DNA of 64,000 bases from Myrica gale. Lineage: Eukaryota; Streptophyta; Magnoliopsida; Fagales; Myricaceae. The notes beneath the pieces are model-generated. The model was not told the DNA's origin and did not search any database. It was given only the letters and a program-made list of their open reading frames with translations. The stretch spans positions 5,833,001 through 5,897,000 of the forward strand of contig OZ005612.1 in NCBI GenBank assembly GCA_963930655.1, read 5' to 3'. This document shows positions 51,091-62,300 of the stretch, one piece after another. The position numbers and the translations under genes were made by a program. Position 1 is the first letter of the stretch; each line of letters begins with the position of its first letter.

Positions 51091-53312
51091 CAGTGGCGGA
51101 ACCAGGATTCCCGGGGAAGGGGGCAAAGTTATAAAGGAAAGACTACATCAACTTGAGTTCAAATAATTGCACCAACTAAAAAATCATATACATATTATGA
51201 TATTAAGATTGAAGGGATAATGTCGTAATGATATTGACATACAAGAGCCATACTTCAGCTCACAAACAAGGAAAAGTAAAAGCTGAAATTTAAATTAAGA
51301 TAAAATGTAGTCATTTACCACCAATGCAAGCTGCTGGAATCAGATTGCTATCTGGGTTTTCAGTAATTCATCATTTATGGTGGGAGTTTCCAATAAAAAC
51401 AAGACAATCATAGTACAAACATTCAAATAATCCAAGAAAATATTCATCATTTTCAAGAATCAGATTCTTTGAATTTCAGTTTCTAGTCACCGTATGAATT
51501 CAATGATCCAAGATTCCTAATCAAATTTCATCACATTATTAAGCAAATAATAATTTCTAATCAAATTTCATCACATTACTAATCAAATTTCCAGTCAGCA
51601 TAAATTCAAAAACAAATTTGATGGCCAGAAGTTGCTTCCCCTTACTTATAAGTTTCTGAATAAGATCTGCAAAGAACCATTGAAACATTTGACTCTTATG
51701 TCAGACTACCAAAGCGGAACCAAGTATATCCATGTGAATGCTTACATCCAGAACAATGATGATCTGGAGAGGGTATTCCTAATAAAGAAGCTGCAAAGCT
51801 ATAAAAAAAAACAAAATCAACTCTTAGCTAGACAGGGGATGGTAAAAGCTGCTCAAAAGAAGTGTACCTATGCAGAGCATGGCTACACATGCATCTAGCA
51901 TGTGCAAAGCATGACATTGCCACAATTCCAGAGAAAGAGACTGATACCTGACCAATTCGGTGGAAAAATGGGACCAAAAGCTTGAGAGACACAAAAACCT
52001 CCTCTTGAACCCAAATATCATAATCTCTATTCAATCTAACTTTGAAGACTTCTACACACTTGATTGATTATGATAATTTGCACTTTCGCTCTTTACCAAA
52101 ACCATATGAAATCTTTGCTCAATGCAAATTCTAAGCCACGAAAACAACAATACAAACATGCAAAGCGAGAATTCCACTTGTCTGCAGTGTACCACAAAAG
52201 ATCATAAAAAATTTAATGGACTTGAAACAGTCGAATCAGTCCTCCAAATACCAAAGTCAAAATCGGAAGCTTTTCCCAAACTCTCTATCACAAGTCAAAG
52301 CTTCAAGCACCAAAAGAGACCCTGATTCACTACTAAGGAACCCAAAAAATCAAGCTTTCAAAAACACCCATAGGAATTTTGTGCAAATTCTACCAAAAAC
52401 AAAGACTTTTCCCATGTGGGAATCTTTTTGTGACAGTGCAAAAGAGAGACCCAAATTGCTTATCCAGCACCACTTAATGACTTGAGTTATTGTAACATCA
52501 ATTCAAAAGAAGGTAAAAACAAAATAAGAAACACGGCTCATCCTACGGAAATTATACAACTTCAAAAATTTTCCTCTCTCCGAGGTTCACTTCTTGCTAG
52601 TCTACCAGATTTAACCTCGCTCCATTACAACCTTCAATTACTGGCCAGAGACCTTTAGTTCGAGAGGCCACATGCAGACTTCGAATTTGATATAATATGC
52701 AAGTATGACTGTATGATCCATGAAAGGTAAAACGTCACGAAATAAACAGTCTTCAGATTATCACAGATTATCTAAATCAAATCAAAGTCTTCAACACCTT
52801 ACCAACAACTTTATGCCCCAAATCGATAACTCAGCACAATTCCACAGCCTGCTGAAATTGTGCAATCGTGACAAAGTAATCCACAAGCTCGTCCACGTTG
52901 AACTCAGACCGCAATCTGTACACCGCAAATTGTGCAATCGAGAGAGGGACGGTCCGGACTCCGGAGACTCCGAACGGAGGGCCTGCTGGCGTCGGGAGGG
53001 AGAGCAGAGAGAGTGAGAAAGGGGGGAATTTTAGGGGTGGGGGTGGGGGGAATTACGCACCCTGTCCTTTTTTTTAAGAAATCAGCAGGGGTGAAACGGC
53101 GCCGTTTCACCCCTGCTGATTTTTTTTAAAAAAGGGTAGGCCTGGGCTGGGCTTCATTGAAGGGGAAGGCTGGAGGGGCTAGGTCAGAGGGCTGGGCCTG
53201 TTTCAAAGGGGGCGGCCCATATTAAAAAAAAACAAAAAACAAAAAATTTGCAGAGGTTTTCAGGCAATGGGGGGCGGCTGCCCCCTATTGCCCCTGACTG
53301 GATCCGCCTCTG
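51091..53312. mobile_element. Non-autonomous hAT element, 2.2 kb
   Basis: The termini CAGTGGCGGAACCAGG and the complement of CAGAGGCGGATCCAG are inverted repeats. An exact 8-bp duplication GTTGCTGT flanks it (51083-51090 and 53313-53320). No hAT transposase (no dimerisation/BED-like frame) is visible. Short open stretches at 51632-51898 and 52720-53016 match nothing I know. A minus-strand stretch near 52840-52930 reads FNVDELVDYFVTIAQFQQ and looks coding-like, possibly a captured piece. Confidence 0.85.
53079..53122. repeat. Perfect 44-bp palindrome
   Basis: Centre at 53100/53101 in GGCGCC; each arm is 22 bp (arm contains CAGCAGGGGTGAAACGGC). It lies 190 bp inside the right end of the hAT element. 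It would form a strong cruciform or RNA hairpin. Confidence 0.95.
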
Positions 53313-53365
53313 GTTGCTGTCTTCCGATCCTTTCCCTTCCTTCCCTCGTTGATTTCTCCAACTTC

Positions 53366-54105
53366 AAAGAATTCAACGTTTCCAAGGAGTTTCTTATATA
53401 CTCCGGCTAATAGTCCTTGGCGTGATTATGGTGTTCTTCTTGGCCCTTAAACTAATACGCAAAAAGGTGTCCAAAGAAGAAAAGGTTCCGAAGAAGAAGT
53501 GGCGGTGGATATCACGTTCAAGTTTGGTATGTTCATTCATTGGTTTCTGGATCAAAAGATGCCCACACATTTGACTGAGGAAGCAGACTAGGTGTTGCAG
53601 CTAGCATTGCTGAGGCTTTGGCATTCATGCACAATGAGCTGCATGAAGACGGGATTGCTCATGGCAACCTAAAATCCACAAATATTTTGTTTGACAGAAA
53701 TATGCGCGCATCAGCGAATATGGTCTAATGGCGGTTGAAAGTCAAGAAGAAACATTTCCTTCCAAAGGCAAGGGTGTCAAATACAAAAATACGAGTGAAG
53801 GTCATTCATACAGCCCTTTCAAGCTTGATGTTTATGCCTTCGGTGTGATACTTCTCGAGCTGCTCACGGGGAAGTTGGTCCAGAACTGTGGGTTTGCTTT
53901 GTTTACATGGGTGCACTCAGTAGTTAAAGAGGAATGAACCGTCGAAGTCTTCGATGAGGCACTACTTTCAGAAGATGCTAGTGAAGAAAGGATGGTGAAC
54001 TTGTTGCAGATAGCACTGAAGTGCATAAATCCTTCTCCAAATGCAAGGCCCAGCATGGGTCAACTCGCAGCACGAATAATAAAATTAAAACAGGAAGAAG
54101 AGTGA
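53366..54105 (+). pseudogene. Inactive receptor-like kinase pseudogene fragment
   Basis: Plus strand. It starts in a transmembrane region (KEFNVSKEFLIYSG, then VLGVIMVFFLALKLIRKKV). It continues in kinase sequence: VAASIAEALAFMHNELHEDG, then IAHGNLKSTNILFD with HGN in place of HRD. Later come SPFKLDVYAFGVILLELLTG, TVEVFDEALLSEDASEERMV and LLQIALKCINPSPNARPSMG. This matches plant LRR 'probable inactive receptor kinases'. The extracellular LRRs, the P-loop lobe and the activation segment are missing or collapsed. The frame changes at least twice (after IYSG and after NMRA), and a Trp codon in VVKEEW is TGA. It is a decayed host gene piece. Confidence 0.8.
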
Positions 54106-55940
54106 GCTGGGGTAATGTGTTGCCAGGTGGACTCTCCTATGACGTGGATTGTCCTTCCGTTAAGTTGATGGACGGAAGCCTAACGGAAGGGCTTCTAAGT
54201 CAAAAACATTAAGTTTAAGGGCCTTAGATTTGAATTTTGAAACTGAGGGACCATTTTGCCAAATGGGTATAAGTCTAGGGACTAAAATGCCAGTTTTTCA
54301 AAAATAAAATAAACCGAAAAATAAATTAAGAATATATTTTGCTTTTAGAGGTATCAGGATGAAATTCTGTTATAACTATAAAATTGTGTAATTAAAGTGA
54401 ACCGAATTGTTTATGGTAATTCGAGGTTATCAGGCCTCCTTTTAGTATTATGTAATTGAGAAGATGATGTCCTTTTGATTGAATTATAGCAAACATAAAT
54501 AGGCCAGGTGATAACTGACTACTACACAACGTGAGGATTTCTCAGAAACACGAACTGAAGCAACTGACTCAAACTGACTGAAATAACTACTCATGAACCA
54601 CTCGGCCCACTTACAAAGACTCATTCAACGAAGTAGAAATAATAAAGACTAAAGTGAAACGACACAACTTAACTAAAATAAAACGAAACAGCACCATTAG
54701 ACCAAACAATCGGGAAATAAGGGTCTCGAACCCCTTGCACATAACAAATTCATTGATTTGAAAACGAAATTCTAAGATTAGTGCGTTAGTTACTAAAAAC
54801 AGTGGTGTTCTTGCCACAACCATCTTCTGCCCTTCACAGGGAGACGCCCATGTGTAAACCAATATATGCGCGTCTAATTACGTGACAAAAAAGAAAAAGA
54901 AAAAACATGGTAGTTTTAATTCTGCCGTCTCCAAGCGAGTCTGACTAACCGTTGCACGTATTGTGGACCGGTGTGTGCAACACTACCAAAGTGAAGATCT
55001 CCCTCACTAGATTAAGGGTTAGCCATTATAAATCTCCTGGTCTTTCTTGATTTAGTCTAGCGTGATATCATGTACAAAGTGAGAGCGTCTTTCTTTTTTT
55101 GACATGGAGTTACACATAGGTGACAAATGGGTCCCGTAAAAAGTTTAGATGTCATGTATGAGATAATTTATCTGACAGAGGCGTAAAGTGTAGTGACTTT
55201 GGGCAACTCTATGTTAATCCTATACAATCAAAACATATGACCAAAGAAGAAATAGCTAAGTTGGCCGCTTTGATGGTGAACGATCGAGTATATCTACTTT
55301 GTGATTTGGCACAATATTGTCCCTCTCGGATTTTCAGACGTGGTTTTTGTCATGCTAAAATATGGAAATCACAATTGCCCCGTTTTGCTAGCGATAAAAG
55401 TTGCCCACAGAACAATCAAAATCAAGGTCTCATGTATGAAGGAATACCCAAGATTGGCGTTAAAACCCAGTGAGCCATTTGTCAGTATATGCTCAGGTGG
55501 CATGACACTGAGTCTTATAAATAATTAAATAAAATATTAAAAATATTATTTATTTTTAAGAAAGTGGCATCCACATGATTATAACAAAATATTGAATCAT
55601 AAAAAATATTATATATTAACACTTGACTTGTTACCTCATCAATTAATACATTAGAAATTTGGACAGAGGTAGTGATTTGCAGACTTTTGCAAACTTGGCC
55701 TAAACTTAGACATTGATTTATTAAATCTAAAAATTTAGGTAATTTTTTTATAAATCTTATAAAAACTCAGACAACAATTTTTTAAATTGCCCCAAAAAAA
55801 TTTCCAGTTCCATTTCGGTCCATTCTAGAATGTTGGATCGAAATGGAACCGGAATGAAGTTTTTAGTTCTCGTGAGTATCGGAATTGGAACCGGAATGAG
55901 CCATCTGTTCCGGTATTCACCCTTAGTTGGGCCTGACATG
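54106..55940. other. Intergenic DNA with repeat relics
   Basis: 54140-54310 looks like one half of a Mutator-like palindromic MITE (GGACTAAAATGCC end). 55790-55925 carries GGAACCGGAATGA-type repeats ending CCGGTATTCACCCTTA, a hAT end without its partner. Around 54600-54860 an open minus-strand stretch was not recognised. No gene seen. Confidence 0.45.
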
Positions 55941-55948
55941 TAAGGAAC

Positions 55949-57257
55949 TAGGGCTGTTCAGTGCCCCAAAAAATTCCGGTGGCACCGACACCAGCACCGA
56001 CACAGAATTGTCGGTACCTGGCTTCACCGGTGTCTGTGCCGGTTTAAGCTTTAGCAAAAAATCCGATGGTATTCCCAGTTCTTAGGTACCGGACTACAAA
56101 TTTTATTTTTTAGTTTTTATTAAAAAACTAATCGTTTTGTAAAATGTTAGTAAACCCCCAGGCCCCAGGCCCCCTTGGCTCCCTCCCGGGCCTCCAGTCC
56201 CCCATTGTCTTCACTTTTCGCAGACCCCCAAGCTACCCCAAAAGAAGAATCCTGAATCCCCGATTCTTCTTCCCCTTTCTTTTTTTTTTAATTAAAAAAT
56301 GATTTGTTTTGTCAAATGTAAACCCCCGGCCCTAGACCCCCCTCCCAAAAGAAGTATCTTGGGACCCAGATTCCCGATTCTTCTCAGCCTTTTTTTAACA
56401 AAACTGATCGTTTTGTTTAAAGCAACTTTAAACCCCTCCTCCAGCCCTCCCTCATTTCATTCGTTCGCACTTCGCAGACCCCCCCGAATTTTCCCTATTC
56501 TTCTCCGCTTCTCCCCCCTCCGCTCTGGCCCTCTTGCTCTCTCTCCCTCCCTCTCCTCCCTACCACCACAAGCTGCCCGCCTCTCGTTGCTGACCATAGG
56601 CCCCCTCCTTCACGCGTCAAGCTTCCATCTCCTCTGCTGTCTGACACATCTCTCTCAAGTGCCAATGATTGAGATTCGTTTAGGTACGTTCAAAATCAAT
56701 GGATTTGTTAATTTTAATTTGTTCTATTGAAAATATTAGGACATATATTATTGTTGAACGTTGTCCCTATTGTTTTTTGTTTTTAGGGTTTGTAATTTTA
56801 ATGAAATTTGAGAAATTAACAGGCCCCGGTTTGTTGTTTTTAGGGTTTGTAAAATTAACAATGCATGTAATTACTTTAGATTCTATATATCAAATAAATT
56901 GCTTGCGATGATGGAATTGGTCTGCATATATGGTCCTTCCTTTTTTTTTATCTAAATTTTCGTAGCCCCCATACTTTGTGTTTAAAGTCTAATTGAGCTT
57001 GGTTGTTAAAAAAACTCTGGTCATATAAGCAATTTTCAGCCCTCTTTTGAACTTCAATTTCCGTTTGTGCTAATTACTTTGGGCCAAAAGAAAAAAATAC
57101 ATTGGACCAAGTGCGTAAAATGCTAAAAAATGTCCCATTATGAATTTAGGATAACCGAAAAATTGCCACCGTTAAGGGCCGGTTTTTGCCCTTAACGGTG
57201 TAGGTGTAGATAACAATTATTTAAAAACCGGCCCTACACCAGGGTTGAACAACCCTA
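55949..57257. mobile_element. Non-autonomous hAT element, 1.3 kb
   Basis: Ends TAGGGCTGTTCAGTGCC and the complement of TAGGGTTGTTCAACCC, flanked by the exact 8-bp duplication TAAGGAAC (55941-55948 and 57258-57265). The interior has GGCACCGACACC-type repeats, a degenerate three-copy C-rich tandem unit (about 56120-56440), and a pyrimidine-rich 5'-leader-like block to 56650. No transposase. Confidence 0.85.
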
Positions 57258-57265
57258 TAAGGAAC

Positions 57266-58079
57266 ACTTCAACAAGAGTCTTATAAAATGATTGTTTTTC
57301 TCATTTCCAAATGGAAACTAAATTTTGGAATCTTTACTTATAGCCCTAAACTATATCAAAATGTTAAAAAAAGTTCAAACTTTCAAATTTGTCACATTAT
57401 TTGAGTGCCAAAATTTATCAACCTTCCCTCCGTAATAAGATCAAATTGTTCATATTGTGCCATATATCTTACTTTTTTCATATTTCTACTACGTCTTTTC
57501 GATTCAAAGTTCTTACCCAAATCTTGAAGTTTGTTGAAATTTGTAAATTTGTGTCAAAAGAGAAACTCTTGCACCGGTTTTGTGCCTTGTGATAGAACTT
57601 TGAAATAAATAAGGCTTTGTTTGATATCGGTATTGAAATTGAGATTGAGATTTAGAGAGTCTCATGGGGCTTTGTACCGAGTTTGTGATTCTTGAGATTA
57701 AGTGATGTAAGACCCTAATAATTTCTTTTTTTATTTGTAGTTTTTTGTATAAATGTGTCAATCAAATGGTGAACTTTATTCTATAAAAAGCAACTCTAGG
57801 TGGACCCCATATTAGGGTCCATGCTATAAAAAATAACTATTGGTGGACCCCATTTTAAAGCTCATGCTATTAAAAAGCAACTCTAATTGGACAACATTAA
57901 AAAGTGTAGGGTTTCACATGCTGTCTCAATCATACTGTGAAGTGTAGTGTCAGTTGGAAAAATAAGAAACAATAATATTTTTTACTTTTTTAATTCGACA
58001 TTTGACTTCGAGGCACACAAAGCAGGAGAGACGTTGACATGTCTATTTTGTTTGCAGAAACTCGCTTTCAATCCTAACA
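57266..58079. other. Intergenic DNA with short tandem repeats
   Basis: Two copies of a roughly 51-bp unit containing GGTGGACCCCAT lie at 57786-57885. A possible MITE end GGCTTTGTTTGATATCGG lies at 57611. No gene seen. Confidence 0.45.
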
Positions 58080-58283
58080 CATCCAAACGCAGAGACTTTA
58101 AAACGAGACTTAAGTCTTAAGCCTGAATTCAAACCTGATCTCAAACAAGACCTAAGTGAGCACACACATCTATCCCAAAACATCTTTACCTGTAAGGGCA
58201 AATAGTTGGGATTCAAATCTAAGATGTCCAAGTTTACAGCTAGCCCAGAAACCGTCCTTACCACTGGACTAGACCTTCCAGGC
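58080..58283 (-). mobile_element. tRNA-derived SINE
   Basis: On the minus strand the head has an A-box-like TAGTCCAGTGG about 10 bp in and a B-box-like GATTTGAATCC about 50 bp later, the RNA polymerase III promoter layout of tRNA-derived SINEs. The 3' end and target duplication were not resolved. Confidence 0.55.
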
Positions 58284-58410
58284 TGCTAGATTTGTGAATT
58301 TTGCGAGAATTCAAAACCAGTTTTTCTTCCATTCTTTAACACAACTTGTGAAAATTTGCCGCTGGATTTTATTGGTCAGCAAATGAATTTGTCAATTTGG
58401 TCCTAGAAGG

Positions 58411-58743
58411 TAGGGCTAAAAACCAGATTTCCGATCCGGTTTTCGGACCGGATATCCGGTCCTACTAAATGTGTTCCGATCCGGACCACTTTTCGATTTT
58501 AATTTTTTAAATTAGGTTAATTTCAAAGGGGAAGTGCATATAAAATTTTTGAGTTTTAGTTTAGATTAAAATTAAACGTTTTAAGTTTATAATTTGTATT
58601 AAAAATTATATATTTTTTTATTTTTTTAATAAATGCGGACCGGTCCGGTCCGGACAGCATATATTAAAAAAGAAGACCGGACCGTATTTTAAGAACTAGG
58701 ATTGGACCGGACCGTAAATCCGGTCCGATTGTGTGCAGCCCTA
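58411..58743. mobile_element. Non-autonomous hAT element, 333 bp
   Basis: Ends TAGGGCTAAAAACC and the complement of TAGGGCTGCACAC, flanked by the exact 8-bp repeat CTAGAAGG (58403-58410 and 58744-58751). The interior is full of GGACCGGA/TCCGGTCC palindromes. Confidence 0.85.
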
Positions 58744-58751
58744 CTAGAAGG

Positions 58752-59365
58752 AATCAAGGAATATGCCTGAATCTATAGCTGTCGATAGAGAACAAGCTAC
58801 ATGTTACCACTATTGCCTCACTAAGAATGACCTAACTTATTATAAGTCTTTATTAAATTGCCTCTTTGATTTTATATGCATATAATTCTGAGACCGTATA
58901 TCTGCTCCTTCCTTTCTTGTATGGAAAAAATATTATTAAGAATCTACCCAAAAAATATATAATATAAAGTTGAGTTGTATATAATTTTAAAAATTAAAAA
59001 ATTTAAGCGTTCACTCCTCCAACACCTTTGTCCCAGGCGAATTGCATACGTGTCTTCATCTTCTTAAAGACTGTTGAGTAAACTCCAAAAATAGTAAAAT
59101 ATAGAAAAGGAAGTTTAGGAAAGAAGGAACACAGGGAGAGAGACAGGGAGAAAAGAAACGGGGGAGCTTATGCAGGCAGGCAGGCAGGCATGGCAAGGAA
59201 CGCATAGGGAAGTCTTTCAGAAATATATATAAATATATATATAAAGAAAAGGAAAAGAGAAAATAAAAGGCAAGAAATCAACCAGGTGATAGGAAGAAAG
59301 GAAGGAAGGTGACGCGCCGGTATTGGGGGGGATTTGATTCTTCTCTCCGTCTGTCCCCTTGAAAC
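58752..59365 (+). promoter_or_regulatory. Upstream region and leader of the uridine-kinase-like gene
   Basis: Purine-rich leader DNA before the ATG at 59366, with (CAGG)n at 59172-59191 and a TA-rich run at 59222-59243. A TATA-like element may be present around 58950-58980, but spacing cannot be judged without a transcript start. Confidence 0.4.
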
Positions 59366-62300
59366 ATGGACGATGAAGTTGTTCAGCGGGTCTTCCAAGG
59401 AGGCCGAGACTACTTCCAGCAACAGCCCTCCACTTCCACCTCTTCCATTCTCCAATCCCTCCCTCTCCATGTGGTACGTACACTCGTACTCACACACCCC
59501 CGCGAATACACAAACGCGCTTTTGTTTTGTTGGGTAATTCTGTATGGGCCGGTGAAGGAAAAAAGAAGAGAAGAAACTCTACTATGCCGCTCACTTTTTA
59601 ATTTTTGTTTTCTTGAACTTGCATTTCTTGGAATTGGGTTTCTTCTATAGAGATATTATTTGTGCAGCGTATGTGTTTTGACGTAGGTTTAATGGATAGT
59701 TTCGTCCTCGATGCTTCTTGCGCGTTATGTTCCTATTCTGCTGCCTGTAATTTTCTTTTATAGGCCATATAATTAATTTTGTGCGTGCCTGTCATATAAA
59801 TTTTCTTCAAGAAGCCTGCCTTCAGTTATTGGCGGAGATGGGTTTACATTGCTGTGATCAGTGCTTTTGTCAATGATGTGCATACGTTGATAATCTGGGT
59901 TTGTAATATCAAGAGCATTGCCAATGGTATTTTGCAGTCATCCATGGGGGTTGTGCTGTTATGCCTATCTTCTTTTTCTTTTTGATTTTTCCTCCTCATC
60001 ACTCTATAAAATAATCGACAGCACAACAAAATTCAAAATCTACTAGCATCCTAAATAAATTGCCTCCAATTATAAAAGTTGGCCTAGTAGCAAGTCATAA
60101 ATAAGAACCCAAACATTTCCTGTGATACAGCGCACTCTCGATGAACGGTAGTGCAATGAGGGCTTGAAGCCAGAAATTGTGAGTGGCCTAGCTGGGTTTC
60201 AGTTGTAGAACTGAGTCTACGAAATGTCCATTTTATAAACTGTTACCAACTTGATGCATCGGATGATTTGGACCAGCTTGCTCCTTGTTAGGCAGTCAGC
60301 TAGTTGAAGAGCTGTGATGAAATCGTGACATTATTTAGAGGATATAAGAGTGACAAAGGAAGAGGATTTTGCCAAGTTGGTGGTTCTAGGGGAATAGCTT
60401 CAATAGCAGAGGTACCTGCAGGGTTCTAATAAATGTATGCACTGGATGTGGTATACATAACATGTGCCTATTGACTAGCGAAGTTGAGGATTGTAAGCTG
60501 AACCTCGATTCACCCCTGCATAAGAGATTGGTGAAGGGGTGCGGGGCTTGCAGAGGCCACCACTTCAATGTTGTTTAGCGTCGCAAAATTCACACAATAA
60601 ATATTTGTTATTGGAGTAAGAAAACTCAGTGGGTGAGGGGGAGTGGGGTGTGTTGAAGGCTTCTTGTAAGAGAAAGCGAGGAGGAGGGTGGCACAGCAAG
60701 AGCCTCAAGTGATAAGTGTGGGGGGGGGGAGCAGATGGAAAGGATTGTACTGGGTGGAATGGAGGGTAGACCTGGGGATAGAAAGTGAAAAAAGTAACGT
60801 TCATAAGGGATGGGGTGCGGAGAACATGGACCTTAGAGATGGGATGAGATGTGAGAAAGGACTCTTCATGGTTAGAAAGTGGAGTGTGAAGCTGTTAAGG
60901 GATGTGAACTATGGACAAGTTAAGCAGATGGTAGGGGATGTGAGGCAGGTGGACATGGCAGTAGCAACGGTATGGAACTGGGATCTAAGACTAGTGTAGG
61001 GCATGGAGTGGATTATGTGAATGGGCATTCTGGTAATGGAAAGGACCTGCTGCCTCAAGTTCTTGACTCACCATCCAATGGACTAGTAGGATGGAGGTGA
61101 GTAGGTAAAGGCCATGGCCTTGGTCAGAATGGCTGTGATGAACCACCGTGATCTTGGTGATTTTCTTGGAATGTGATTTGAAGGTTAGTGGGAGTCTAGT
61201 TATTTGGTGGGTCCATTGGGGAGAGGGTGGGTGAATGTAAAACATTGAAGATATAGGGTTTTTGGGTTATGGGAGTGGTATAGATGAGGGTGAAGGAGAG
61301 GGTGAGGAGAGATGGGCGGAGGAGAACCCATTGAAGTATGATGGAGACCTCCGAGGAGCCATAGGGGGCGACACCGACAAGGCTCATCAGCGCCACATTA
61401 AGAAGGAAGACATACTCCATGGATTAAGGCATGATTGAAGGATACATACTCCATGGATCAAGGCACGACTTACTTCGGATTTGCTCCATGAGAGGGAGAG
61501 GAAATCATGCATTGTAGATATTATAATTGTAGGAATCATTCTTTATGTTGATAGAGGGAATAATGCACGATTTTAGGAATAGTAATTAGTGCTACGATTT
61601 GTAACCAAATAAGGTCCAGCTAAAACTCTATATAAAAAGATCATTTGTAACTTCTTGAGAGATAAATGAAAGTATTGTGAAAGAGTGAGAGCAAGCTTCC
61701 TCAAGCGAAGCTTCGGCTTCACTCGTGCTCAATGTGCTAGCCTGGGCACATTGTTTGTACCACCCCACCGTGTTAATGAGATGATCCTGAGATATCCCTT
61801 AATCCAACCTCGACTGTCCTGTCCCGTATACGATTTCATGGGTAAGGTGCTAGTGCTCTTATTAGTCATTGCCATTCTATCTATCTTGTAAGTGAGAATG
61901 GTTGCCCAAGTTGCTATCTAAATCACACATATATCATGTTTTCTCTTCGTTTTGTACGTAGTCAGGTAGAATATCTTCAGTTATGAAGTCGACTGCCGCA
62001 CAGCGCCAATGGGGCTTCCATCAAAGTGCCATGGAGAGATTGGATTTCAGGAAAACACTACTTACATAGAGGAGAGTGCTAAGCTTCTAGAAGACTGAAA
62101 AGAGGAAAATGAAATTTTGTGGCTTGGTGTTGCTTTGTGTTTTGACTTCCTAATGTCTATAACTTTGTGCTTTAATGGACATAAACGAACAAAGCTAATT
62201 TGCAATGGTTGAGTCAACATTTTAATTAGTTTTCCTATTAGTTTCTTTTATAGGCCTAGCTAATAGCTGCTTGATATGATGCAGTCTTTTGATCATGGGT

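Larger units (their letters stand above)
50946..53365 (-). pseudogene. Long-chain fatty alcohol oxidase (FAO) fragment split by a hAT element
   Basis: A minus-strand stretch reads KDRKTATGVVFEFEHKGAKD then ICLVESKVTIVACGALCTPT and LLRISGLKNANI. This is the GMC oxidoreductase segment of plant long-chain alcohol oxidases, just before the second FAD-binding signature area. Coding runs 53365-53313, is interrupted by the element at 51091-53312, and resumes 51090-50946. Removing one copy of the 8-bp duplication restores reading through ATGVVFEFE. Only about 65 residues survive. Upstream it abuts receptor-kinase sequence on the other strand and downstream it lacks a normal splice donor. It was a fragment before or soon after the insertion. 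Family call is good; the exact FAO member is unknown. Confidence 0.7.

Noticed and set aside
52904-53129. Two overlapping open frames on opposite strands sharing KRRRFTPADF
   Set aside because: The shared peptide is produced by the perfect palindrome at 53079-53122; neither is a gene.
54690-54760. tRNA-like B box (GTTCGAGACC on minus)
   Set aside because: The A-box-like sequence lies on the wrong side, and no cloverleaf can be drawn.
61560-61900. LTR-like block in intron 1 of the uridine-kinase-like gene
   Set aside because: No paired repeat, primer-binding site or internal domain was seen, so no element was called.
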